Assembly (NCBI GenBank): GCA_930367215.1
Contig: OV884060.1
Location: 176,959,253 to 177,023,252, forward strand
Direction of reading: 5' to 3'
Source of the DNA: Pollenia angustigena
Lineage: Eukaryota; Arthropoda; Insecta; Diptera; Polleniidae
Length of the DNA stretch: 64,000 bases
The notes beneath the pieces were generated by a model, which was not told the DNA's origin, ran no database searches, and saw only the letters and a list, made by a program, of their open reading frames with translations. This document shows, in pieces, positions 43,719-54,420 of this stretch. How positions within the stretch are numbered: the stretch's first letter is position 1; the number at the start of each line of letters is the position of its first letter. Made by a program: the position numbers and the translations under genes.

Positions 43719-44514
43719 ATATAAAAATGAAAGATATTTGTGTTTGTCTGTTTGTTTTTTGGCTTATAGACTCCTAAACTACTTAACTGATTATTTTTTT
43801 AATTTTATAGTTGCTCGACATGAGCTCCGAAAATAAATTAGCCTACTTATTTTTAAGATAGGGGCATTGGAAGTGGTATCCTCTATAGGATTCCAATATT
43901 AAGTATCGCATATATGAAATAGAGCCTTCAAACGTTGTTAAAGCCACTATTATGATAAACAATACATTTTAAAATAAAAACGAAAATATTTAATACCGTA
44001 TATCAGAAGACAAAAATCTTCAATCTTTGTTGGACCCACTCTTATGGTAAACTACAGCTTTCAAAATAAAAATTAAACGGGGCAGGTGCAGGGGGAGAAG
44101 TAAATAATTTATAAATGAAAAAGCGTATATTTGTTTGCTCCCTATAGACTCCAAAACTACTGAAACGATTTTCCTTAAAATTCACAGTAATTTTCTGATT
44201 ATTCGGCTCATAGGCTTTAAATATTTTTTAATTTTAAGGTGGGCGTGGCACCTTCTATTCAATGACAATAAAGATGTCTACATATTTGAAGTACATGCGG
44301 TACCAGTGAAAGTATTTCAATTTTATACAAATAGCTTAGATAATAATACCCAACATCATTCAAAATGTATGTGGGTTCAATGGGAAAAATATTTCAAGAT
44401 TTGGAAGCAATAAATACGTATACTGCATCTCAACCGCTTCCTTTTTTGCTTTTAGAAATTACTGCCTTACTCAACTGGCATACAATACATTCTATGAAAG
44501 CGGTGATAAATACT
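43719..44514. other. Gene-free stretch
   Basis: No gene recognised. Two similar stretches (43730-43800 and 44105-44180: GACTCCTAAACTACTTAACT and GACTCCAAAACTACTGAAAC) look like degenerate repeats about 370 bp apart. Confidence 0.4.
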
Positions 44515-44516
44515 TA

Positions 44517-45136
44517 GGCCCCTATTACGGTTTACAACTCAACTCATACTACGTTTATACGCACCACTTATTCGCAAATAAATATATTGCAAGTAGAGAA
44601 TATTGCCGCATAAACAGTGAATTAAATTTTTATTTGCGAATAACTAACTCATGAAAACAATTCCTGATTAACGACACTATTTGCAAATAAGATTTTAAGC
44701 ATTGCCACACTTTTAACGGTTTTACGTTTTTATTTCGATTTGACACATTCATATGACAACAAAAGTAAAATTAAATCAAAAATGTGCAAATAAATTTAAA
44801 AATACACAATAATTTTTGATCTTTTTCATTTAAAAAATAAAAAGTTTATAAACATACCGTGCTACTTAATGAATAGATTTTTCATCTGGCATCACTTAAA
44901 AATAAAAATTTTCATTAAGAAATAGACATATAAACAGTAAGTTAGTTAATCGCAAATAATTTTTATTCGCGAATAGGCTACGTATAAACGTAGTATCAGT
45001 TGAGTTGTAATTAAGGCAACTGGTTGTGATCAGTTGTAATTTTTGTTCACCGCAATATAGCAAAGTTGGAAGCCTAAATACAAAAATTAAAAAATTACAA
45101 CTCAACTGAGTTGAGTTGTAAACAGCAATAGGGGCC
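44517..45136. mobile_element. TA-flanked MITE with layered inverted repeats
   Basis: Ends GGCCCCTATTACGGTTTACA and (complement) GGCCCCTATTGCTGTTTACA with TA on both sides. A second inverted pair (ACTACGTTTATACG, left, and its complement at 44981-44994) lies inside. The right arm contains about 100 extra bases between two copies of AGTTGAGTTGTAA. Confidence 0.75.
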
Positions 45137-45640
45137 TAAAAGAGAATCGCTGTTTATTCGTTTTTAGGATTACATTTTCTACTGCTTCATATTAACAGTA
45201 AGTCATTTATTTTTTTGTTAAAATCTAAAAAAAAATTCCTTAATTTTACCATCAAATGTATATAAAACTGTATAATTGCAAATAAAAATATTTTAAATTT
45301 ATAAAAAGTTTTTTAACAGCTGAAAAAACAATTTTTCCAATGGTTAATTTTTTTTTTTTACTTTGTTGCATCACTTATTGCTGTGAATGGCACCTCCCAT
45401 ACGAATATTTATTTAGTACAAGATGCTTTGTTATCGATCGATACAAGAGACCTTTTTTAAAAAAATATATATAAAGGTAAGAATTAAAGATCATCAAGGT
45501 GCCCTATCAAATACACGGAGGGCGTTGTTTCTAGGCTACAGAAGACTAGTCATCTTCTTAGCTGCAACAACAACCGATTAACGAAACTAATACAAGGCAA
45601 AATAGCAATACCGAATAAATCGATAGCACAGTGTAACAAA
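45137..45640. other. Gene-free AT-rich stretch
   Basis: No gene recognised. Confidence 0.4.
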
Positions 45641-45644
45641 ATTC

Positions 45645-46164
45645 GGATCATCGCAGCCAGCCTCAATACTTGTAACGCGAAATTAAACTAGACTATTGGT
45701 AAAGCAAATCTGCCAAAGGGTTTTGAAAAGTTAACTCGGGTTCCAGAAATATCGACCGAAATCGAAATTTTTTGAAAAGGCGTTTGGTATAAGTCAAAAA
45801 AAAATATACTTAATGTAATACTGAGCTAAAATACTATTTCAGAAGTTCGCAGTAGAATTTTATGGCGATTCTTTTCTTAGAATATATTAATACTTTAGTA
45901 TACTTTTATGGGATTAAAAAAAATGACAAAAATTACACCTTAAAATGAGTGTCAGAGGGTTAAGATATTCTAAGAAAAATATCGCCATACAATTCTACTA
46001 AAGACATCTGATATATTCTTTTAGCTCAGAAGTACGCTTAGTATATTTTTTGGCTTGTACCAAACGGCTTTTCAAGAAATCAAAAATATCAATGCCCGAA
46101 ATTTCGAAAATCTGTTTTACATACATTGCACGAACTTTTGGTCTTAGAAGACCCCTAGTAAAAT
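45645..46164. repeat. Foldback family F, copy 1
   Basis: Arms of about 200 bp meet near 45925: AGAATTTTATGGCGATTCTT on the left mirrors CGCCATACAATTCTACT on the right. Parts recur at 50150-50440 and 60030-60310. Confidence 0.65.
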
Positions 46165-46365
46165 TTGATGCAGAGAAAATTCGTGGAACAATTCTTGCTT
46201 TTTAGTCTGAGTGATACATATCGAGGTTATGATAATTTCCCCTCATATTCTACAAGATTATCCTTAATACGTTTGCCAACACTGAAAAGTCGCAGAGTTA
46301 TGCTAAATGTCTCATTTGTAATTAATTTAATAAATGGAAAGTATGCTCGAATTTTGTATTAAGTA

Positions 46366-47280
46366 CACTGAAAGAATTTTCTTCACAATACCAATGAATT
46401 TTGACATTAATCCCATGAAAAATTGCATTAAAAAGGAACCTATGCAGCGCTTTGTTGGATCGATGAAACCTGTTTCATTAAAAGTATTTAATAAAACATT
46501 ACATTAGATCTATGAATAGTATTCATTGGATGAATACTTTCAATAAAGCAAAAATTTTTTTTTTATTTTTTTTTTATTTTTTTTAATTATTTTTTCTTAT
46601 TTTATTTTACTTTATTTTTTTTTTTATTTTTTCTGTCTCTGGCGGGATTCGATCGCGCAACCTCGGTGCTGGTAGACAAGCTAGCTACCAGCTAGTCTAC
46701 CGGGGCAGTGTAGTTTTTGTATTAAAAAACAATGTTTTTTACTCAATTAAGAGCGTAAATATGAGATTAAATTGTCCATAATAACAATAACAACGTTGAT
46801 TGAAAGTTTTTGTTTCATTACTGTAATGACATTTTTATTGTCATAATGAAAATTTAAATTTATGAAGGCATTTATTGAAATATGTTACTTTTATAAAAAA
46901 AAATTTTGATTTCATAAATTTAATGGCATACATGTAACATTCGATGTATGAAATTATTAAATCTTACATTTTTTAATTAACAATTAAACATTTTTTTAAG
47001 GAAACTATAATTTTGTATTAATTTATGAATACAGTTATATTTGTATATTGTTTTTTTAGGTTCCCAATTAAAATTTTTTGTTTAACTTGGACAAACTTAA
47101 GTTTTCATATATCCAATGAAAATTTTTAACGTAATTACGAAATCCAATGAAGCTATTTTAACGAAAATACTTCATTATACCTATGAAATTCCATTTAGAC
47201 AATGAACATTTTCATTTGCCCAAGGAAAGTTTTTTTATGAAAATGATTCATTAAATATATGAAGCATTTTTCTTTCAGTG
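46366..47280. mobile_element. TA-flanked element inserted in the LINE
   Basis: Ends CACTGAAAGAATTTTCTTC and (complement) CACTGAAAGAAAAATGCTTC with TA at 46364-46365 and 47281-47282. Reading of the LINE resumes across it. It is non-coding, filled with AATGAA/TTCATT words, and contains the SINE at 46555-46706. Confidence 0.85.
46555..46706 (-). mobile_element. tRNA-derived SINE
   Basis: On the minus strand: head TGCCCCGG, box A TAGACTAGCTGG (46688-46699, one mismatch to consensus), box B GATCGAATCC (46645-46654), then a long A-rich tail (T-rich on the plus strand, 46555-46632). Acceptor-stem pairing is absent, so this is a SINE-type head, not a tRNA gene. It sits inside the TA element. Confidence 0.75.
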
Positions 47281-47528
47281 TAGTTTATCAATTAACATTC
47301 CACGACATACGGTACGGTACTATAATCCTTTCCGAACTAACTATGCTATGGCAGACCCATTTTGAAAACTGTGTTGTTGCTTTAATGAAATGTTTGAATT
47401 TATTGATTTTTCTCTAGATTTAAATATGCATTGTTAAACGTAATATTATACTTAAGTTAAATACTCATTTGTATTAGGCTGTAAGGATTTATCCATAGAC
47501 CTAAATATATATTAAATAAATAAATAAA

Positions 47529-47890
47529 TTTCAAAAGATTTTGTTATTCGTGCTTAATTCCCAGTTTTTATTATTGATAAAAACACTTGAAATTTATTGT
47601 TGATGTAAGATGAGATGAACCCACTGTTGTTTATTGTTGATGTGTTTTGTTTAAACTTTGATATTGTTACAAGTAGAACTGTTGCTATAATTCTTATACG
47701 TTTAACAGTTTTATTTGGTTTAATATCTTTAGTTTGTCTAAAACCTTTATGGATGAAGTTTCCTGATGATCTGGCCTAAGCAACCAGTGAAATGCATAGG
47801 AATAGCTTATCCCATCAACAATAAATTTCAAGTGTTTTTATCAATAATAAAAACTGGGAATTAAGCACGAATAACAAAATCTTTTGAAAT
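47529..47890. repeat. Foldback with perfect 79-nt arms (family A)
   Basis: 47529-47607 and 47812-47890 are exact reverse complements over 79 nt. Sequence between them is family A. The perfection implies a recent rearrangement or conversion. Confidence 0.85.
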
Positions 47891-48410
47891 TAAAATTTTG
47901 TATTCCCAAAAATTGAAATTACTTTTTGATAATAAACAGGCAGTGCACGGCCTAAAAAACACTTAATTGACAACATCTTTTGTAAGTTGTTGTTTTTTTT
48001 TTCATTTTGTTTTTCTTAACCTACTTACAACTACAATTAATGTTGAGAGAATTTCAACTAATTGTAGTGGGGAAATGTAAGATGAGATGAACCCACTGTT
48101 GTTTATTGTTGATGTGTTTTGTTTAAACTTTGATATTGTTACAAGTAGAACTGTTGCTATAATTCTTATACGTTTAACAGTTTTATTTGGTTTAATATCT
48201 TTAGTTTGTCTAAAACCTTTATGGATGAAGTTTCCTGATGATCTGGCCTAAGCAACCAGTGAAATGCATAGGAATAGCTTATCCCATCAACAATAAATTT
48301 CAAGTGTTTTTATCAATAATAAAAACTGGGAATTAAGCACGAATAACAAAATCTTTTGAAATTAAAATTTTGTATTCCCAAAAATAGAAATTACTTTTTG
48401 ATAATAAATA
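47606..48410. repeat. Family A direct duplication, 472-bp period
   Basis: About 332 bp beginning TAAGATGAGATGAACCCACT at 47606 is repeated from 48078 with only one or two differences; 48411-48420 is an AAAT run. Confidence 0.85.
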
Positions 48411-48512
48411 AATAAATAAAAACATTTTAACCCTCTAAAGTGCCGTTTTAGCAAAATTTTTGTCAACTGAATTGCAAAAATCGTCGATCAGGCAAAATAG
48501 TTCTGTTATATA

Positions 48513-49188
48513 ATTAGGCTTGAGTTCACCAAATTTAATTTTTATTAAATTCTTTTCACTGAGGAAAGGAATTTTACAACTTGGAATTTTTATTAAAATT
48601 TATTGATAATTTTTCCTAGCTGAGCTGGGGTTTGAACCCAAGTGAATTCCAAGTTGTAAAATTCCTTTCCTCAGTGAAAATAATTTAATGAAAATTAAAT
48701 TTGGTGAACTCAAGCCTAATAAAACAATATCAAAAAAATTTAAAATTAACAGTTCAACTAAAAATCAAAATTGTTCTTAAAATAGCTATGGCACAAGCTC
48801 TAATGTTTACATTTGTACTTTAATTTGTACAAATAAAAATGTCGACGAAAATGGACAAAAAACCATAATAAACAAATGTATTCAGGTTTTCAAGACAAAG
48901 TCTTGACAGAAAGAATACGAAAAAACAGAGGAAAAAGGAGGCAACATGTAATTTGAAATTTAAGTGATAATAACAGCAAATTTCGAACCACCAGTACTAC
49001 TGGTTAAAGATTGATGTTTGACTGCTGGCTAATTAGAAACGTAAATTCAACCGAATTGATGCCCAGCTCAGCCAAAAAAAAAATATCAATTAATTTTATT
49101 TAATTCCAAGTTGTAAAATTCCTTTCCTCAGTGAAAATAATTTAATGAAAATTAAATTTGGCGAACTCAATCCTAATTACAACTTTTT
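48513..49188. mobile_element. Family Y inverted-repeat element, copy 2
   Basis: Outer arms of about 110 bp: ATTAGGCTTGAGTTCACC at the left end, and its near match at the right end on the minus strand. A third, inverted copy of the arm lies at 48637-48722. The left arm leads into a perfect box A (TAGCTGAGCTGG, 48617-48628) and box B-like GGTTTGAACCC; the right arm leads into box A TGGCTGAGCTGG (49063-49074, minus). Copy 1 is at 25672-26300. Confidence 0.65.
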
Positions 49189-49426
49189 GAAATCACTTTG
49201 TTATTTTTGCGACTATTGTAAGATGGCCGTCATAATAAATTACTTAAATAAAATATCCAATGTGTTGTTAATTAATTGTTTATACAGTAAACTATTTTAT
49301 TTGCAACAAATCCTTTAAAAATAAGAAAATTCGACGACACTAAAAAAATGATAACTGCTTTTGAGACTTCTGTTGTGATTTCAGTTTGTTTTTTTTTTTT
49401 TAGTTGAATTAAAGATCGCTAATTTG
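49189..49426. other. Short gene-free spacer
   Basis: Nothing recognised. Confidence 0.4.
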
Positions 49427-49930
49427 CTAGCAGCGGCATGAAAGAAAAGTATAAAATAATTAAAAATCGTAAGAGCTGTAAAGAATCGCTTCTATCGCGA
49501 AAATGGCTAAATTCGCGAAAAATTTCAAGCTTTTAAACAAGCCCTAAATTTTATTTAAAATCGCTAAATCGGTAAAAAATAAAAAATATTGCAAAAATGG
49601 CGAAAATTCGCGAAAAAATTTTATATTTCAAACGAGCCATAAAAGTCCCTAAAACTATAAGGAATGACAAAAATTCGGAAAAAATGTCTAAATTAGCGGA
49701 AATTCGCAAAAATTTGCTATCAGCGGCATGATAGCAAAATTCTATTATTTATTATAAATCGTCAAAGCTATAAAGAATTGAAAACTTATAGAAACAACTT
49801 GCTTTTATCGCGAACATGGCTAAAATTCGCAAAAAATTGCAAAATTTTAACCACACCCTAAACTTAATTTGAGATCGCTAAATCGGTTAAAAAAAAACAA
49901 ATTGTTGAAAAATAACATAAAAAGTGTTAA
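49427..49930. repeat. Diverged ~287-bp tandem repeat
   Basis: TTGCTAGCAGCGGCATGA (49424) and TTGCTATCAGCGGCATGA (49712) start two units that stay alignable through ATCGCGAA, ATGGCTAAAATTCGC and GATCGCTAAATCGG blocks. Confidence 0.65.
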
Positions 49931-49987
49931 AAATTAGCTATAATTTTGTAGGACAAAAATTTTTGTGTTTGCTTGTGCTTTCGTCAA

Positions 49988-50096
49988 TTGAAAATCACAC
50001 CGAAAAACACAAAAACGGTGTGATTTACAGAACACCACAAGACCACACGTGTGATTTTAAAAGCACATGTGATTTGAAATCACGTGATTTTCAGAA
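49988..50096. repeat. Cluster of AATCAC/GTGATT palindromes
   Basis: An 11-bp hairpin (AAATCACACCG and complement) is followed by CACACGTGTGATTT, GCACATGTGATTT and the 14-nt palindrome AAATCACGTGATTT. E-box CACGTG is included. Confidence 0.6.
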
Positions 50097-50149
50097 CATA
50101 CCTGTATATATTTTTTTAAAAGAGATGTTTTACATGCGTTAAAACAATG

Positions 50150-50440
50150 TCAAAGAAACACAACGCGGCGTTATATTCCAAGAAAAGAATCGCCATAAAA
50201 TTTAACTGAAGACATCTGAAAAAGAATTTTAGCTCAGTAGTGCCATTAAGTTTATTATTATTTGACTTATACCAAACGCCTTTTCAAAAAATTCAAAAAT
50301 TTTAGGGGCCGATAATTCGCGAACCCAAGCTAACTTTTCAAAACCTTTGGCACATTTGCTCTACCAATAGTCTTGTTTCATTTCGCGTTGCAAGTAATGA
50401 GGCTGGTTTTTTTTCTGTTGCACAGTGTAAACCAAGAACT
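50150..50440. repeat. Foldback family F, copy 2
   Basis: Contains AAAGAATCGCCATAAAATTT and CTTATACCAAACGCCTTTTC, and then the sequence found in inverted orientation at 45640-45760. One arm plus flank only. Confidence 0.6.
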
Positions 50441-50639
50441 AGGACAGTGAAATCTTACATGGGAAGACGCGACATCAACTGCAACAAATCGTGTACGATA
50501 GAGATGCTTTGAGGTTATGGAGCAAAAAAAGCACATTCCCTGAACAATATTTCCCAACATTTTCATTAAAAAAAATGTATACAAAATTTGTAATTAACAG
50601 CATATTAATTTTCACCAAATATCACCCAAAATAAAATAT

Positions 50640-50870
50640 TTCTGCAAAAATTTCTTTTTAAAGTAAATTGTCACAAAATTTTTTTAAATAGCAAATTCTT
50701 GCAAAATTTCCTTCAAATAGCAGATTTTCGCAAAATTTTCTTTTTTTTATATTTTTGCCAAATTAACCCAAAAAGGTAAGAGTTTAAAGTGTCCCTGCAA
50801 ATAGTAACTTTTTGTAAAAATTACAATAAATAGCAAATTTTAGCAAAAATTCCAATAAATATACTTTTAT
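50640..50870. repeat. Short-period tandem repeat
   Basis: Repeated AAATAGCAAATTTTTGCAAA-like units of about 35 bp, diverged, with some unrelated sequence between. Confidence 0.55.
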
Positions 50871-50880
50871 ATATTATTGA

Positions 50881-51136
50881 GGGATTCACAAGGTAGTCAT
50901 AAAGTTGTAAAGTCATATGACTTAAAATAATTTCAAGAAATATATATGACTGCTGTGGGCAACAGCTTATAATTCAGATTTCTTCTGTACAGTTATGACG
51001 AATCAATGAACAACAGATCATTAAAATTTTTATTTTATTTGAAACACAGCATCATTTTTTTTTTAAACAATTGTAAAATATTTTTTAGGACATTATGACG
51101 ATATGACTTGATAGCACACCTTGTGAATGCAAACCC
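50881..51136. mobile_element. MITE with TTCACAAGGTGT ends, copy 2
   Basis: 256 bp; left GGGATTCACAAGGTAGTCAT, right end complement GGGTTTGCATTCACAAGGTG. Relative of 4858-5443. Confidence 0.6.
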
Positions 51137-51217
51137 AATATGGGGGATCATCAGCAAAGTTCCTTTTTTTACCAAAATTTTCGCATATTTTCCTAAAAAA
51201 AAATATTTAATCTAAAC

Positions 51218-52948
51218 CAGTGTTCGAAAATAAACAAAACCCTTTTCGGCCCTGGCTAAACAAACGTGTAGGTAAATTTTACGTTTTTTGAAGAGAGAAG
51301 TTTATTTATAAATATCTTACTTTTCTTACTTCTTTTAGTCTCTAATTGTTATGTGTTATCTCTTAATCGTTGTCTTTTAATTTTTTTTCTAGGTTTATTT
51401 AGTATTTGTGTGGACGCGTGCAAAACAAATGATCATGTTTCGCAGTGCGGAAGACAAAATATGTAATTATCATTATTTTGTTTAAATTATACTAAAGATA
51501 AGAAGATTTTGTTACTATTTTGTAACAAAAGCATCATACATTTAAATAATATGCAAATATTTTTAAATACACAATTAATTTTTTGTGTTTTTTGCGAGCC
51601 AATGTGTACCTACACATATGTGTAATATGGGTTTATACTACCTCAATTTTGCGTAAGAAAACTGTGATTAGGTGCAAGCGTTTGGTGATGACTTTGCCGA
51701 ATAATTCCTTTGTATTTTCTGTTCGGTATTTTACCAGCTTACGAATTTTGAGGCGATTGGCGGAAATGAATGTGCATGGAACTGGCACAATACAAACAAA
51801 TCGTTTGCACCTAAACTAACAAGTCAATATCGCAAACAAAAAGTAGGAATATTTTTTGAAAAAATAGTCCAAAAAACATTTGAAAAAAATTACCCTAATA
51901 TAGATATAACTGGAAGGGGCACTTTTTTTGCCCCAGAGGGTTCTAAGACTCCCGCCCACTCTAAATGTTTTTGTCTTGTAAAATTACCTTTAATTCAAGT
52001 ACCTACACATAACACGAAGTGGGAGGCGGCGTTTTTTTTTTTTTTGATTCAGGGGGCCCACGGGCTCAGCCCCCTAAAATTTTAATTTTGTTTTGTTTTT
52101 TTTTCCAGAGGTGTTCCAATTTTTTTCGTGTGCCCTGCAAACTACACTTTTGCCAAAAAATGCTTATAACTATTTTGTACAAGTGAAATCCCAAGGTACA
52201 CATATGTGTATGTCCTGTTTGTAAGGACATGGGCTTTGTATGTACTTTAAAAGTTCATTTTACGTTATCTTAGGGCGAATTATCATATACTGAAAATTTC
52301 ATTGAAATCCGCCAACTTTGAAATTGCTTGGGTCGGAAAGTACAGCTCACACGCCCTGCAACGACATCTAACCAAAACCATTTAAAACGTTTGTAACTAT
52401 TTTCAAGAAAGTAACGAACATTATATAGTGTACTAATCTTTGTTATGAAGCAGAACAATTGTACTGGCTCTGTAGACATACATTATATTTAAATGTTCTA
52501 TAGTGTTTCTTTTTTACATTGATAAGAAATGAGCAAACAAAAATTTTAGTAACGACCAAATCACGAATAGCTTGTGTGTTGTCCACATGTTTTGTTTTTG
52601 TAAAATTTTTTCGCTGTTTTTTTTCTTTTTTTCTATGTTTTTTTTTTTTGCAAAAAATTTTTGTGTTTTTTTCACCGGCCGAAAGGGAACGAACGAACAT
52701 TAATGTGCTGGACCGAATAAAACAAAGTTAATGGTTTTTTTTACAGCAGAACGGTATGAAATGTTTTCATCTTTTTGTTGTTGTTCGATAAAGACAGTAT
52801 TATTTTTGTGTTCGAAGATCACAAACAGAGAAACGTTATTTTTTTTTAATGATTTTCTACACAAACACTATTAGCGTTTGTGTGTTTTTTACAAATCTAC
52901 CGCACCGAACACTAAGGAACGATATTTAATGTTTATTTTCGAACACTG
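51218..52948. mobile_element. hAT MITE family C, copy 2, with an internal insert
   Basis: Ends CAGTGTTCGAAAATAAAC on both sides; flanking 8-mers ATCTAAAC (51210-51217) and ATGTAAAC (52949-52956). Compared with the 661-bp copy at 35538 it has about 1 kb extra between roughly 51425 and 52385, where the piggyBac relic lies. Confidence 0.8.
51583..51819 (+). pseudogene. piggyBac-type transposase relic
   Basis: The part at 51680-51815 reads KRLVMTLPNNSFVFSVRYFT then SLRILRRLAEMNVHGTGTI, the characteristic core segment (a Y/F-T-S-L block and a GTGTI-R-like block) of piggyBac transposases. Upstream codons do not match and the frame stops at 51817. Later frames (GAFFAPEG-like, HSKCFCLVKLPL) may continue it. 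No intact catalytic set; dead. Confidence 0.65.
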
Positions 52949-52956
52949 ATGTAAAC

Positions 52957-54137
52957 ACTTAACTTTTCCTTAAGGTCAATAGAGAAAACTAAACACAAAT
53001 TTGATTGTTTAATTGTGCAATTTCTTTCAATTTATTCAAATAGTTTTTATTGATGGGCTTTAATGACGCTCTAGTATCCTTTTTGCACTCCAATGTCCTT
53101 CTTTATATTTATCTTTCAGTTTACTGCTACATTCATTATAAATATTAGTTTCCTTTTGTAGCAAAGGAAATCCTTACACACAAAAACATGTAAAAAATAC
53201 AAACATGTGAGTGGGCAATTGTATGTTTGTATGTATGAGTGTGTGTTTCTGCAATAATTTGTATATTTTTTGTGTACATTTTTGTTTGTAGCATCGACTT
53301 CCGCTTATTTTGGCAAATTTGTTTCTATTTTCCCAAAACAAAGAAGGACAAAAACATAACAGAGGAGACCGTAATTTTCGTTCATTTATTTTTATTGTTC
53401 CATGGTCGACGGTCGACATAATAATATTTTATGGCAAAATGTCACGAAAAACAAACGTGTCGATGTACAAATGGGACTGATAAAAAGACAACAAAAAACA
53501 AATCAGAATGATACTTCCATCAACATCATCATCATCATTATCCCTGGGCCAAAGGCAAATTTTGGCCATCAATTCTTTTTTTTTTTATTGTAGTGTATTC
53601 CAATTTTTGTTTCAAGTTTTTTTTTTACTTCCACTTCAAATTTTATGGTTTCGTCACCGTTGGATGGATGTTGAACGTATTTTTTTTTTCGTTGCTGGCA
53701 GGGAGAAAGTTTGTTGCCCATGTCCTTTTGTTTTAAATAAAAAAAAGTGTTTGTTTTTTTTCGATTGTAGTTTTGAAAGGAAAAGGAATCGAAAATGTGT
53801 GCATAAAAGTCAAAAAGGGTAAAATTTACATACAGAATATTGAAATTCGCTTGAATTGCATTTCGATTCATTAGAGTGTAGCATTGTGTAACACCAAAGT
53901 TGGAATTAAATTCAATGTAGGAGAAATGAATTTAAATGATTGCATTTTAAATAATACGATTGTTTTGTTGTTAAAACTTAAATAATAAAAATTACTCCAC
54001 TAAATTAAGGGCTTTTACTTATAAAAAATAAAACTTTTGGCATAATTTCCTATTAAATTGATACAATTCTCAATAATTTACTATAAAATAGAGAATAAAT
54101 AGGGGGCTATTTCTGGCAGTCGTGATTCGAAAGCAAT
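52957..54137. other. Gene-free AT-rich stretch
   Basis: No gene recognised; frames are low complexity (Phe-rich). A CATCATCATCATCA run is at 53522-53538. Confidence 0.4.
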
Positions 54138-54297
54138 TCTTTCAGTTGCTACTAAACAAATCAAAATTATTTTTTCAATGTTGTGAAATAAAACATGCGA
54201 ACGTTTACTTTCGAAATTGTTTCACAAGCAGTTAAATAAATGCTTTAAAACACTGAAAAAATAATTTCGATTCGTTTAGTATCAACTGAAAGAACTG
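54138..54297. mobile_element. Small foldback/MITE
   Basis: Arms of about 42 nt, CTTTCAGTTGCTACTAAAC at the left mirrored by GTTTAGTATCAACTGAAAG at the right. No coding capacity. Confidence 0.65.
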
Positions 54298-54343
54298 AAA
54301 CTGAATTGAACAAGAAAAGCATTAATCAAATCAGTTTTAATTA

Positions 54344-54420
54344 AAAATTTAATCAAGTGAATTAAACGTTTAATCAATTGAATTAAACTTTTAATCAAGT
54401 GTATTAAACGTTTAATTGAC
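54344..54420. repeat. 22-bp tandem repeat
   Basis: Three to four units like ATTAAACGTTTAATCAATTG. Similar AATTAAA words recur at 58970-59120 and 59870-60000. Confidence 0.65.

Larger units (their letters stand above)
46165..47525 (+). pseudogene. LINE 3' end, split by a TA element
   Basis: The first piece (46190-46365) encodes YSTRLSLIRLPTLKSRRVML and VSFVINLINGK, a conserved block near the C-terminus of Jockey/CR1-type reverse transcriptase proteins. After the 915-bp TA-flanked insertion, 47281-47430 continues with SINIPRHTVRYYNPFRTNYA and MADPF. The relic ends in AATAAATAAATAAA at about 47510-47525, the usual Jockey-type tail. A frameshift precedes the insertion. No upstream part remains. 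Confidence 0.75.

Noticed and set aside
46641..46706. tRNA gene on the minus strand
   Set aside because: Boxes A and B are present, but the acceptor stem does not pair and a long A-rich tail follows; a SINE fits better.
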